This document shows, one piece after another, positions 1 to 5,536 of a DNA stretch of 18,511 bases; within the stretch, counting starts at the first letter, position 1, and each line of letters begins with the position of its first letter. Both the position numbers and the translations under genes were made by a program. This DNA comes from Clostridiales bacterium. GTDB lineage: Bacteria; Bacillota; Clostridia; Peptostreptococcales; JAAYPU01. Below the pieces are notes generated by a model. That model ran no database searches. It worked only from the letters and a program-made list of their open reading frames with translations, and was not told the origin of the DNA. The stretch is from assembly GCA_012519645.1 (NCBI GenBank), contig JAAYPU010000293.1, positions 1-18,511 of the forward strand, given 5' to 3'.

Positions 1-98
1 ACAAAAGATAATAAATAATAAATAACAGTTAATGAAAGAATTTGGCTGTGTCAAATTCTAACCGTTACTATTATCTGTTATCCGTTATTTCTTATCTC
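1..98. repeat. Left arm of a perfect 98-bp inverted repeat
   Basis: Reading 1-98 and reverse-complementing it gives 201-298 with no mismatch; the match stops at 99/200. The arm is AT-rich, dense in stop codons in all frames, and carries an internal hairpin (GAATTTG at 38-44, loop of 7, CAAATTC at 52-58). Its outer parts are themselves imperfectly complementary (AGATAA-type ends), so one arm looks like a small palindromic element. It supplies the last codons and stop of the truncated xseB. Because it begins at base 1, its true outer boundary is unknown and an assembly fold-back is possible. Confidence 0.95.
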
Positions 99-177
99 CG
101 CTTTTCAATTTGTCTGTGATGATTTCAAGCTCTTTCAAAGCTTCCTCAAAAGACATTTTTTCATCATTCTTACCCAT
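85..177 (-). CDS. xseB: Exodeoxyribonuclease VII small subunit, truncated after 30 codons
   Basis: Reading from the ATG at 177 gives a 30-residue product whose middle, MSFEEALKELE then DKLKSGD, matches the first helix of the XseB family. Family members are usually about 65-85 residues, so the second half (the helix after the conserved Gly-Asp) is missing. An AGGAGGT ribosome site lies at 182-188. The frame enters the 98-bp repeat arm right after Ser-Gly and reaches TAA at 85-87 after Asp-Lys-Lys. XseB forms multi-subunit complexes with XseA, the nuclease that degrades single-stranded DNA to oligonucleotides; a 30-residue fragment is unlikely to do this. Position directly downstream of xseA is the usual one. 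The truncation may be real (insertion or inverted duplication) or an artefact of the contig end. Identity is fairly sure; functionality is doubtful. Confidence 0.75.
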   Translation of the reverse strand: MGKNDEKMSFEEALKELEIITDKLKSGDKK

Positions 178-200
178 AAGTACCTCCTAATTATTAAACT

Positions 201-298
201 GAGATAAGAAATAACGGATAACAGATAATAGTAACGGTTAGAATTTGACACAGCCAAATTCTTTCATTAACTGTTATTTATTATTTATTATCTTTTGT
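201..298. repeat. Right arm of the perfect 98-bp inverted repeat
   Basis: Exact reverse complement of 1-98. It lies in the xseA-xseB intergenic gap, while the other arm lies inside xseB. The 102-base spacer (99-200) holds the xseB ribosome site and its first 28 codons. The internal hairpin of the arm is at 241-261. A full transcript could fold into a very long stem that would bury nothing of the ribosome site itself but would place xseB in the loop. Confidence 0.95.
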
Positions 299-375
299 CT
301 CTTCTGCCACCTTCCTCGAAAAAGAAGGCTTCAATACACTATAAACCATAAACAATAAACTGATGCGTAGCATCA
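299..375. repeat. xseA 3' intergenic hairpins
   Basis: Immediately after the xseA stop is a perfect small hairpin, TGATGC-gta-GCATCA (361-375). It is followed on the minus strand by a tract of TTTA-type units and then by a weaker stem, CCTTC (310-314) with GAAGG (324-328). There is no clean run of T after either stem, so I do not call a terminator. A hairpin abutting a stop codon followed by a short-unit AT tract is the same layout seen at 1690-1745 and 7195-7257. Confidence 0.5.
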
Positions 376-1596
376 CTATGTTGTCTTTTCTATCTTCTCT
401 GTAAGTTCAACCACACTTTGTATTTTTCCATCGGTTAACATAATATTAATATGGTCACCTTTAATTACTTTATCTATCGAACGTATAAATTTTCCATCAA
501 TATCCAACACAGCCGCATATCCTCTTTCCATAATATGCTCAGGGTTTAGGCTTTCAAGGAGTGTGTGATACTTATCCATTGCTGATTTGTTGAGTAAGAG
601 TTTTTCTGATACCTGTAAATGGATATTTTTTATATATTGATTGCTTACTAATGCACGATTTTGATATTTATGTTCCAATATGTTTTTTATTACTCTAAAA
701 TCATGCTGTTTTAATCGATTGCTTTCTTCTGTTAATTTTTTTGTCATATAGTTATCTATATCGTACTTTATTTTATTGGTGCGTAGTTTTAAATCATTTA
801 TATTAGGAACAGCGATTTCAGCAGCAGCTGTTGGTGTTGCCGCACGTACATCAGCAGCAAAATCAGATATGGAAAAATCAGTCTCGTGACCAACTGCTGA
901 TATAACTGGGATTTTAGATTCATATATGCTTCGTGCAACTACTTCTTCATTAAAGGGCCACAGCTCTTCTAATGAGCCGCCTCCTCTACCTAAAATAATA
1001 ATATCCACATGCGAGAATAAATCATTTACTGTTTTTATTGCCCTGGAAATATCACTGCCGGCATATTGACCTTGAACAAGACAAGGAAAAACGTAAATAT
1101 CCACATAAGTGTTTTTATTTTGAATTGTTTTGATGATATCTCTTATTGCAGCTCCCGTTTCAGAAGTTATAACAGCAACATATTTGGGAAATGAAGGAAG
1201 CTTCTTCTTTTTTGAAATATCGAACAATCCCTCTTTTTCTAACTTTTCTTTTAATTTTTCAAAGGCGATATGAAGGTTCCCTACTCCTTCCATCTGTATA
1301 TCTACAATATTCAAGGAATAGGTTCCGTTCTTCTCAAAGACATTGATATATCCTGAAGCTGTAATCTCCATTCCGTCATCTAATACATATTTTAAATTCT
1401 TGCTGTTTTCATACGAAATAAAGCAATTCAATCTGCTGTTTTCGTCTTTAAGAGTAAAATAAATATTGCCGTATCCATGGTATTTTATATTAGATATTTC
1501 ACCTTTAACATAAATATTCGTCAGCAATGGATCGCACTGCAGAATTCTTTTAATATAATTATTCACTTGTGATACGCTAAAAGCTTTAAGTTTCAT
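376..1596 (-). CDS. xseA: Exodeoxyribonuclease VII large subunit
   Basis: Catalytic subunit of exonuclease VII, a cytoplasmic metal-independent nuclease that cuts single-stranded DNA from both ends in repair and recombination. The 406-residue product has the family architecture: an N-terminal OB-fold with YVKGEISN and YFTLKD (about residues 1-100), then the nuclease domain with ITSETGAAIRDI (143-154), GRGGGSLEELW (203-213) and GHETDFSISD (236-245), and a helical C-terminal region. It is somewhat shorter than E. coli XseA (about 456), mostly in the helical part. The ATG at 1596 follows a GGAGAG-type site. The gene is separated from the upstream TsaD-like gene by 130 bases of repeat-bearing DNA and is followed by xseB. 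No key motif is missing, so the large subunit looks intact even though xseB does not. Confidence 0.97.
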   Translation of the reverse strand: MKLKAFSVSQVNNYIKRILQCDPLLTNIYVKGEISNIKYHGYGNIYFTLKDENSRLNCFISYENSKNLKYVLDDGMEITASGYINVFEKNGTYSLNIVDIQMEGVGNLHIAFEKLKEKLEKEGLFDISKKKKLPSFPKYVAVITSETGAAIRDIIKTIQNKNTYVDIYVFPCLVQGQYAGSDISRAIKTVNDLFSHVDIIILGRGGGSLEELWPFNEEVVARSIYESKIPVISAVGHETDFSISDFAADVRAATPTAAAEIAVPNINDLKLRTNKIKYDIDNYMTKKLTEESNRLKQHDFRVIKNILEHKYQNRALVSNQYIKNIHLQVSEKLLLNKSAMDKYHTLLESLNPEHIMERGYAAVLDIDGKFIRSIDKVIKGDHINIMLTDGKIQSVVELTEKIEKTT

Positions 1597-1689
1597 ACTT
1601 ATCTCTCCGAGTATATAGTCCGAAGTCCGAAGATATCAGGTATCGAGTTAAAGTTAATTGATTATAGATGAATATTTCAACTATAAATC
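1597..1689. other. AT-rich intergenic tract upstream of xseA
   Basis: Noncoding stretch between the heptamer repeat and the xseA ribosome site. It contains a direct duplication of TCCGAAG (1619-1632) next to a GATA-tcagg-TATC inverted pair. I see no convincing promoter. It may be the outer part of the repeat element described at 1690-1745. Confidence 0.4.
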
Positions 1690-1717
1690 TTAATTCTTAA
1701 TTCTTAATTCTTAATTC
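1690..1717. repeat. Four tandem TTAATTC heptamers
   Basis: Four exact head-to-tail copies of a 7-base unit (plus-strand TTAATTC, minus-strand GAATTAA). On the transcribed strand they begin immediately after the palindrome that spans the TsaD-like stop codon. Similar but degenerate heptads occur at 7219-7242 and 9077-9090. Seven-base units cannot encode a periodic peptide without cycling frames, and each copy adds a TAA, so this is intergenic repeat DNA. Confidence 0.9.
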
Positions 1718-1745
1718 GAGGAAATTTCATTTATGAAATTTCCTC
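1718..1745. repeat. 28-bp palindrome spanning the TsaD-like stop codon
   Basis: GAGGAAATTTCAT (1718-1730) and its exact reverse complement (1733-1745) are separated by two bases, giving a perfect 13-bp stem. On the minus strand the first half encodes the last residues of the TsaD-like protein (Arg-Lys-Phe-His-Lys) and the second half lies after the TGA at 1727-1729. It could act as an RNA 3' stabiliser or weak terminator, but no T-run follows; AATTAAG heptamers follow instead. Confidence 0.85.
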
Positions 1746-2689
1746 AGTTCGTCCATTCCCATCATTGCAATTCCAACGGCATTATCTGAAGCATACTGCG
1801 GCTCTCCAAAGTAAACGCATATGCCTCTATTTTTTAATCTTGGAGTAATATATTCTCTTATGTATCGGCTGGCCGAAACACCGCCCACCAGCAATACATT
1901 GTTTATTTCTGCGGCTTGGACAACATTATCTATAACAGAAATTAGAGCTTTAGAGATTTTTTCAAACAGCTCATGAATGATTATTTGAGGTTCTACGCCT
2001 TTTTCAATTTGTTTCAGGCATTGAGTTTCTATTCCGGATAAATTCATTTTCATTCTGTCAATGAAAATATCTTTTAATATATGCGTTTCCTCACCTTTAA
2101 ATCCTGAAGCTATATCATCCAAAGCACTTCCGCAGGGAAATGAAAAACCTAGCTCAACACCTATACGGTCTATGAGCTGCCCGATAGAAATATCTTGAGT
2201 GCCCCCTAACAGATCTATATTGTATCCTGATGGGATTGTATTTACTTTCAAGATTTCAGTCGTACCTCCGGAAATATGCAGACAAACAAAATTAGAAAGG
2301 TTGCTTGATATATTTCCTGCTCGAATATGCCCTTCCTGATGTGAATACTCAAAATAAGAAGTGCCTATTGCTGCTGCAATGGACTTCGATATGGCTTGTC
2401 CGCTCGTAAATACCGGCATATAGGAACCTTCTAATGGCCTGGGACGTGAACTTACAGCCACGCATCTTACAAGAGAAGAATCAATACATTGAAATATTTT
2501 TTCTAAAAGAACAGGCAGATTATGAATGTGTTTGAAAAATGCATTGGATTGTCTTAATCCTCTTTCTCCCTGTGAAACCTCAAGAGGCATCCGTTCATCT
2601 GCTATGACCCTGAATCCATTATCCACCACCGCAATAGACGTTGTGTAATTACTGGTATCAACACCTATCGAATAATACTTATTGTTCAT
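1727..2689 (-). CDS. Divergent TsaD/Kae1-family (O-sialoglycoprotein endopeptidase-like) protein
   Basis: A 320-residue protein of the ASKHA fold family that includes TsaD, the subunit that attaches threonylcarbamoyl to adenosine 37 of tRNA. Visible family marks are the N-terminal GVDTSNYTTSIAV (residues 9-21), a metal-binding HQEGH (117-121), the nucleotide loop SGGTTE (140-145), LLVGGVSAS (266-274) and the C-terminal SDNAVGIA (301-308), whose Asp is the third metal ligand in TsaD. It lacks the usual ETSCDDTS and HHxxAHI wording, so it is a paralogue rather than the housekeeping TsaD, and its substrate is unknown. From general knowledge of Clostridia such short TsaD-like proteins occur near nusB and xseA. 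Its ATG overlaps the nusB end by 11 bases, implying translational coupling. A 28-bp palindrome covers its stop codon. Confidence 0.85.
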   Translation of the reverse strand: MNNKYYSIGVDTSNYTTSIAVVDNGFRVIADERMPLEVSQGERGLRQSNAFFKHIHNLPVLLEKIFQCIDSSLVRCVAVSSRPRPLEGSYMPVFTSGQAISKSIAAAIGTSYFEYSHQEGHIRAGNISSNLSNFVCLHISGGTTEILKVNTIPSGYNIDLLGGTQDISIGQLIDRIGVELGFSFPCGSALDDIASGFKGEETHILKDIFIDRMKMNLSGIETQCLKQIEKGVEPQIIIHELFEKISKALISVIDNVVQAAEINNVLLVGGVSASRYIREYITPRLKNRGICVYFGEPQYASDNAVGIAMMGMDELRKFHK

Positions 2690-3083
2690 TTTGCATTCTG
2701 GCTATTTTACCCAGTACACCGTTAACAAATTTTCCAGAATCATCTCCGGCAAACTTCTTAGATAACTCCACGGCTTCGTTTATAGAAACAGATTCCGGAA
2801 TTTCTTCAATATATAATATCTCCGCAGTGGCAAGTCGTAAGATAGCGAGTTCAACCTTGGATATTCTGTTGATTTTCCATTTATCCGAGCATTTTTCAAT
2901 AAGCTTGTCTATTAGTTCCATATTTTCGATACATGATGATATAACCGTGTCGAAATATTCTGTTTGCTCGGCAAAGTTATAATTCATAGAAAATTTTTTT
3001 ATTAATTCATCATTGTATTCATTATGTATACTCATTTGAAATAACAGCTGCATTAAAAGCTCTCGTGCTTGTTTTCTTTTCAT
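2679..3083 (-). CDS. nusB: Transcription antitermination protein NusB
   Basis: NusB binds NusE (ribosomal protein S10) and boxA RNA to make RNA polymerase resistant to termination, chiefly on rRNA operons. The 134-residue product matches the all-helical family: the arginine-rich start KRKQARELLMQLLFQM, the central DKLIEKCSDKWKINRISKVELAILRLATAEIL and the C-terminal PESVSINEAVELSKKFAGDDSGKFVNGVLGKI region. I place the start at the ATG at 3083, 11 bases after GGAGGA. An in-frame TTG ten codons earlier (3113) would add residues not seen in the family, and the GGAGGA lies inside that extension. The gene follows asp23 after a hairpin at 3192-3229 and overlaps the TsaD-like gene downstream. Confidence 0.96.
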   Translation of the reverse strand: MKRKQARELLMQLLFQMSIHNEYNDELIKKFSMNYNFAEQTEYFDTVISSCIENMELIDKLIEKCSDKWKINRISKVELAILRLATAEILYIEEIPESVSINEAVELSKKFAGDDSGKFVNGVLGKIARMQNEQ

Positions 3084-3191
3084 TGGTAAATATATCCTCC
3101 GTGTAAAATCCAAATATTAAGTTTTTTTCAGGTTCATTTATTATGTATGCTTTATATTCTCCGCAAATGACACACATATTAAACACAAAAT

Positions 3192-3229
3192 ACACCTCTT
3201 CATGTGATGATATGCAGTTAGTGAGGTGT
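3192..3229 (-). terminator. Hairpin between asp23-like gene and nusB
   Basis: ACACCTC (3192-3198) pairs with GAGGTGT (3223-3229) across a 24-base loop. On the minus strand the hairpin starts four bases after the asp23 TAA and is followed by a moderately T-rich stretch (ATTTTGTGTTT). On the plus strand it is followed by TTTTT. The long loop makes it a weak intrinsic terminator, possibly partial, since nusB must be expressed by read-through or from its own promoter. Confidence 0.5.
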
Positions 3230-3232
3230 TTT

Positions 3233-3655
3233 TTACAAATCTATCTCCACTTTTTTCTTTTTTTGAGTTACGGGTTCCTTTGCAGGATCCTTATCATCTA
3301 TTTTATTATTAAATTCAACTCCCTGAACATGAATATTTATTGCCTGAACAGTAATCCCTGTAATTTTTTCTATTTCTTTCTTAACACTCTCCTGTACATT
3401 CCAAGCGACCTCGGGAATTTTAACCCCATAATTTACTATGATATAAATATCAATAAGCACGTTATCTTCATTTACATTGACTTTTATACCCTTTGCCAGA
3501 GTACTTTTGCCAATAATGTTAGAAATGCTTTCTGATATCCCCCCGGTTAGTTCGGCTACACCTTCTACCTGAGTAGCCGCTATGGCTGCCGTCGAGGCGA
3601 TCACCTCATCGGATATTTTTATACTGCCATATACTTCATCTATATTTACACTCAT
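3233..3655 (-). CDS. Asp23/Gls24 family envelope stress response protein (YqhY-like)
   Basis: A 140-residue member of the Asp23/Gls24 family, named for alkaline shock protein 23. The core runs from about residue 8 to 118: GSIKISDEVIASTAAIAATQVEGVAEL, then a glycine-rich turn, KGIKVNVNEDNVLIDIYIIVNYGVKIPEVAWNVQESVKKEIEKITG and VNIHVQGVEF-like strands. A charged lysine-rich tail (KKKKVEIDL) follows. The equivalent gene in Bacillus subtilis, yqhY, lies beside accBC and nusB and has been linked to acetyl-CoA carboxylase control, but no accBC is present here, so that link cannot be assumed. The ATG at 3655 follows GGGAGTGA. It is the first gene after an apparent SigA promoter (3724-3752) and has a leader of about 60 bases containing a short hairpin. 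Confidence 0.93.
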   Translation of the reverse strand: MSVNIDEVYGSIKISDEVIASTAAIAATQVEGVAELTGGISESISNIIGKSTLAKGIKVNVNEDNVLIDIYIIVNYGVKIPEVAWNVQESVKKEIEKITGITVQAINIHVQGVEFNNKIDDKDPAKEPVTQKKKKVEIDL

Positions 3656-3673
3656 TTATATCACTCCCATTAT

Positions 3674-3686
3674 GGCACTTCGTGCC
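3674..3686. repeat. Short hairpin in the asp23 leader
   Basis: GGCAC-ttc-GTGCC is a perfect 5-bp stem with a 3-base loop. A second small dyad, TGC-gaa-GCA, follows at 3691-3699, and CTTCG (3678-3682) can alternatively pair with CGAAG (3693-3697). The two alternatives are mutually exclusive. It lies about 20 bases upstream of the start codon, outside the ribosome site. Confidence 0.5.
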
Positions 3687-3723
3687 TGTTTGCGAAGCAT
3701 CATACTATATACTTATTTTTATC

Positions 3724-3752
3724 ATTATATCAAAACAGCTTTGGTAATACAA
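3724..3752 (-). promoter_or_regulatory. Probable SigA promoter for asp23-nusB-xseA
   Basis: On the minus strand there is a TTGTAT -35 (3747-3752), a 17-base spacer and a perfect TATAAT -10 (3724-3729) preceded by TG one base before, an extended -10. The start of transcription would be near 3717, giving a leader of about 60 bases before the asp23 ATG. It separates the downstream block from the sporulation-specific spoIIIA operon. Confidence 0.7.
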
Positions 3753-3788
3753 CAAAACTTGACATTAGTAATATTTCTTGATATCTAA

Positions 3789-4388
3789 TCAATGCTTGTT
3801 TTGAATAATTATATCTTCAAATGACCTTCCTGTCTCTCTGACAACAATATCTACAATTTTTGCAATATCTGATTTATTTAATACATCCATTTTTACACTT
3901 ACATTTACGGAGTTATCTGTTATAAGAATAAACACATCCTTATAACCTTTATTTTTCAATAGATTTTCAACTATACGCTCCTGATTCATGTATTCAATAA
4001 TTTGAAGCTTTTGCTCCACAGCCTTATCCTTGCTCTGTGAATCTACTTCTCTGTTTTCTATTATTTCGGTCAGCATTGAAATTATTTTATTTCGATCCAT
4101 ATTGACAACTGCTTTAGATTCTGCAAAATAATCATCATCGCTTGTATCCGCTGCTGTTTCTATTATATCACCTTCGTGTGCATTGCTTTCTTCAACTGTA
4201 TCTGTATCTCTGCCTCCTACTATTATATTGTTTTTCATTTCTTGCAGCTGTTTCTCTTCATAAGCTACTAACTCAGAAGAAGATTCTAATGCACTTTCAT
4301 TTTGTAGTTTGTAATTCACAATACTGATGATACCTATTACTAATACGAATAGAAAAATAAATACCTTCTTTTTTAAAATATCATTCAT
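3789..4388 (-). CDS. spoIIIAH: Stage III sporulation protein AH
   Basis: Mother-cell membrane protein whose extracytoplasmic domain binds SpoIIQ from the forespore across the intermembrane space, forming the channel needed for late forespore gene expression. The 199-residue product has a short positive N-terminus, one membrane segment at about 9-25, an acidic low-complexity linker (about 40-95), and a C-terminal YscJ/FliF-like ring-building domain ending with SVNVSVKMDVLNKSDIAKIVDIVVRETG. Bacillus subtilis SpoIIIAH is slightly longer (about 218). The ATG overlaps the end of spoIIIAG by 8 bases, so translation is probably coupled. It is the last gene of the operon; 133 bases of AT-rich DNA with the next promoter follow. 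Confidence 0.95.
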   Translation of the reverse strand: MNDILKKKVFIFLFVLVIGIISIVNYKLQNESALESSSELVAYEEKQLQEMKNNIIVGGRDTDTVEESNAHEGDIIETAADTSDDDYFAESKAVVNMDRNKIISMLTEIIENREVDSQSKDKAVEQKLQIIEYMNQERIVENLLKNKGYKDVFILITDNSVNVSVKMDVLNKSDIAKIVDIVVRETGRSFEDIIIQNKH

Positions 4389-4992
4389 TTATAACTCCCC
4401 TTTCAATAGAATGTTTTTTTTCGAACACTTCAATTCGGTCTACAGTTAAATCAAATACTGCCGAAACCGCATTTATAATATTGTTCCTGATAACTAAATT
4501 ACCGGCCCCTTCAGCCACAACAATGACTCCTTTTACCTTTGGCTTGATTTCTTTTAAAACAAGCAGATCCTCATCATTTACAGTCACTAAATTCTTTGTA
4601 GAATCTTTTGTTATATCCGTTACTATACTTCCGTCGGAATTTCGTTCTTCTCTGCTTTTATTATTCTCTTGTATATCAAATGCAGGAATGATTTCCTTAC
4701 CTGTCTCATAAGTTATCATTACATCCACTTCTCCCACTCCGCTCATTTGGCTCAATATTTTTTTCAATCTCACTTCATCATTATTGACCGTATAATCCTC
4801 ATTATTTGAACTTTTACTTGTATTTTCAATAAAATCTATATCGTTTCTGCCGATCTCATTATTAAAAAACGTATTGTATACAAATAGTAAAAGTGCTAGT
4901 ACTACAATAATTGAAATGAAACCGTTTATTATTTCCTTTTTGCTTCCTTTGAACACTTTTTCGATTAAAAAATTTAATACCTTTTCAATCAT
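4381..4992 (-). CDS. spoIIIAG: Stage III sporulation protein AG
   Basis: Component of the SpoIIIA-SpoIIQ complex that makes a large ring in the space between mother-cell and forespore membranes. The 203-residue protein has a short cytoplasmic N-terminus, one membrane segment at about 23-40, an acidic and asparagine-rich linker, and a ring-building domain recognised by LKKILSQMSGVGEVDVMITYETGKE, the insertion typical of AG, and VKGVIVVAEGAGNLVIRNNIINAVSAVFDL. The ATG at 4992 lies 5 bases after AGGTGA and 15 bases after the spoIIIAF stop. Family length is about 200-230, so it is complete. Expression should be by SigE in the mother cell, inferred from the operon. Confidence 0.96.
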   Translation of the reverse strand: MIEKVLNFLIEKVFKGSKKEIINGFISIIVVLALLLFVYNTFFNNEIGRNDIDFIENTSKSSNNEDYTVNNDEVRLKKILSQMSGVGEVDVMITYETGKEIIPAFDIQENNKSREERNSDGSIVTDITKDSTKNLVTVNDEDLLVLKEIKPKVKGVIVVAEGAGNLVIRNNIINAVSAVFDLTVDRIEVFEKKHSIERGVINE

Positions 4993-5007
4993 TTTTTCAC
5001 CTGCCTG

Positions 5008-5526
5008 TTATTCCGTAATTTTTATTGTTATTTTGTTATCTGCTATTTCTAATGATTCAGCTATTTCTTTTATTAATTTTATTCTTTCGGTATCTTTTAA
5101 ATAACCAATAAGCTTTATTTCTATTGAATGAATTTCACCGAAATTTTTTTTATTTATATCCTCGTGAATATAAACTGATATATCCGTCACCTCAGTATTG
5201 TTTGATGATTCTGATATGATTGCTGAAATAGCGCTTTCAACCCTTTGTTTATACATCTTAATGATCTGAACCTGCTGAACCGTCTCAATATCTTTGATTT
5301 CCCAATTATCAGTTATTTCTTCAGAATTATATAAAGGAACAAAGACATTTTTATCAGCTGTGTTTAATTTTATAAGCGGCTGCATGATAACAGCCAGTAT
5401 AATAATAGATAATATAAATTTCAGGTATTTTCGCATATTGCCGGAAGGTAAAATAATCTCAATAAAAGAAATTATTATAATTATTATAAATATATTGCGT
5501 ACCCATTCCTTTATTAAATCACTGAT
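5008..5526 (-). CDS. spoIIIAF: Stage III sporulation protein AF, probable non-standard ATC start
   Basis: Membrane component of the SpoIIIA complex. The conserved N-terminal part of the family (a short amphipathic start with a Trp, membrane segment one, a Leu-Pro-Ser turn, membrane segment two) is encoded here by 5436-5523: SDLIKEWVRN, an isoleucine-rich segment, EIILPSGN, then MRKYLKFILS and a second segment. No ATG, GTG or TTG exists in this frame between the upstream TGA (5533-5535) and the internal ATG at 5436. An ATC at 5524-5526 sits exactly where the family Met is expected, 7 bases after AGGTG. I therefore give 172 residues from ATC; from the ATG at 5436 the protein would be 142 residues and lack membrane segment one. 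The periplasmic domain resembles SpoIIIAG/AH ring domains and is shorter than in B. subtilis. A sequencing error at the start codon is possible. Confidence 0.85.
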   Translation of the reverse strand: MSDLIKEWVRNIFIIIIIISFIEIILPSGNMRKYLKFILSIIILAVIMQPLIKLNTADKNVFVPLYNSEEITDNWEIKDIETVQQVQIIKMYKQRVESAISAIISESSNNTEVTDISVYIHEDINKKNFGEIHSIEIKLIGYLKDTERIKLIKEIAESLEIADNKITIKITE

Positions 5527-5536
5527 ACAAAATCAC

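Noticed and set aside
1690..1717. Possible CRISPR-like or regulatory repeat array
   Set aside because: Units are 7 bases, contiguous and without spacers; this is a simple tandem repeat.
2641..2982. Plus-strand open frame across the nusB/TsaD-like junction
   Set aside because: It is the antisense shadow of two real overlapping genes, serine/isoleucine-rich, with no initiation signal.
3130..3170. CATACATA on the minus strand as a SigE -10 box for nusB
   Set aside because: The matching -35 (TCATTTG at about 14 bases) is poor, and nusB needs vegetative expression.
3143..3535. Open frame on the plus strand over the asp23-like gene
   Set aside because: It lies antisense to a well-recognised family protein and has biased, Phe/Tyr/Ile-rich composition with no ribosome site.
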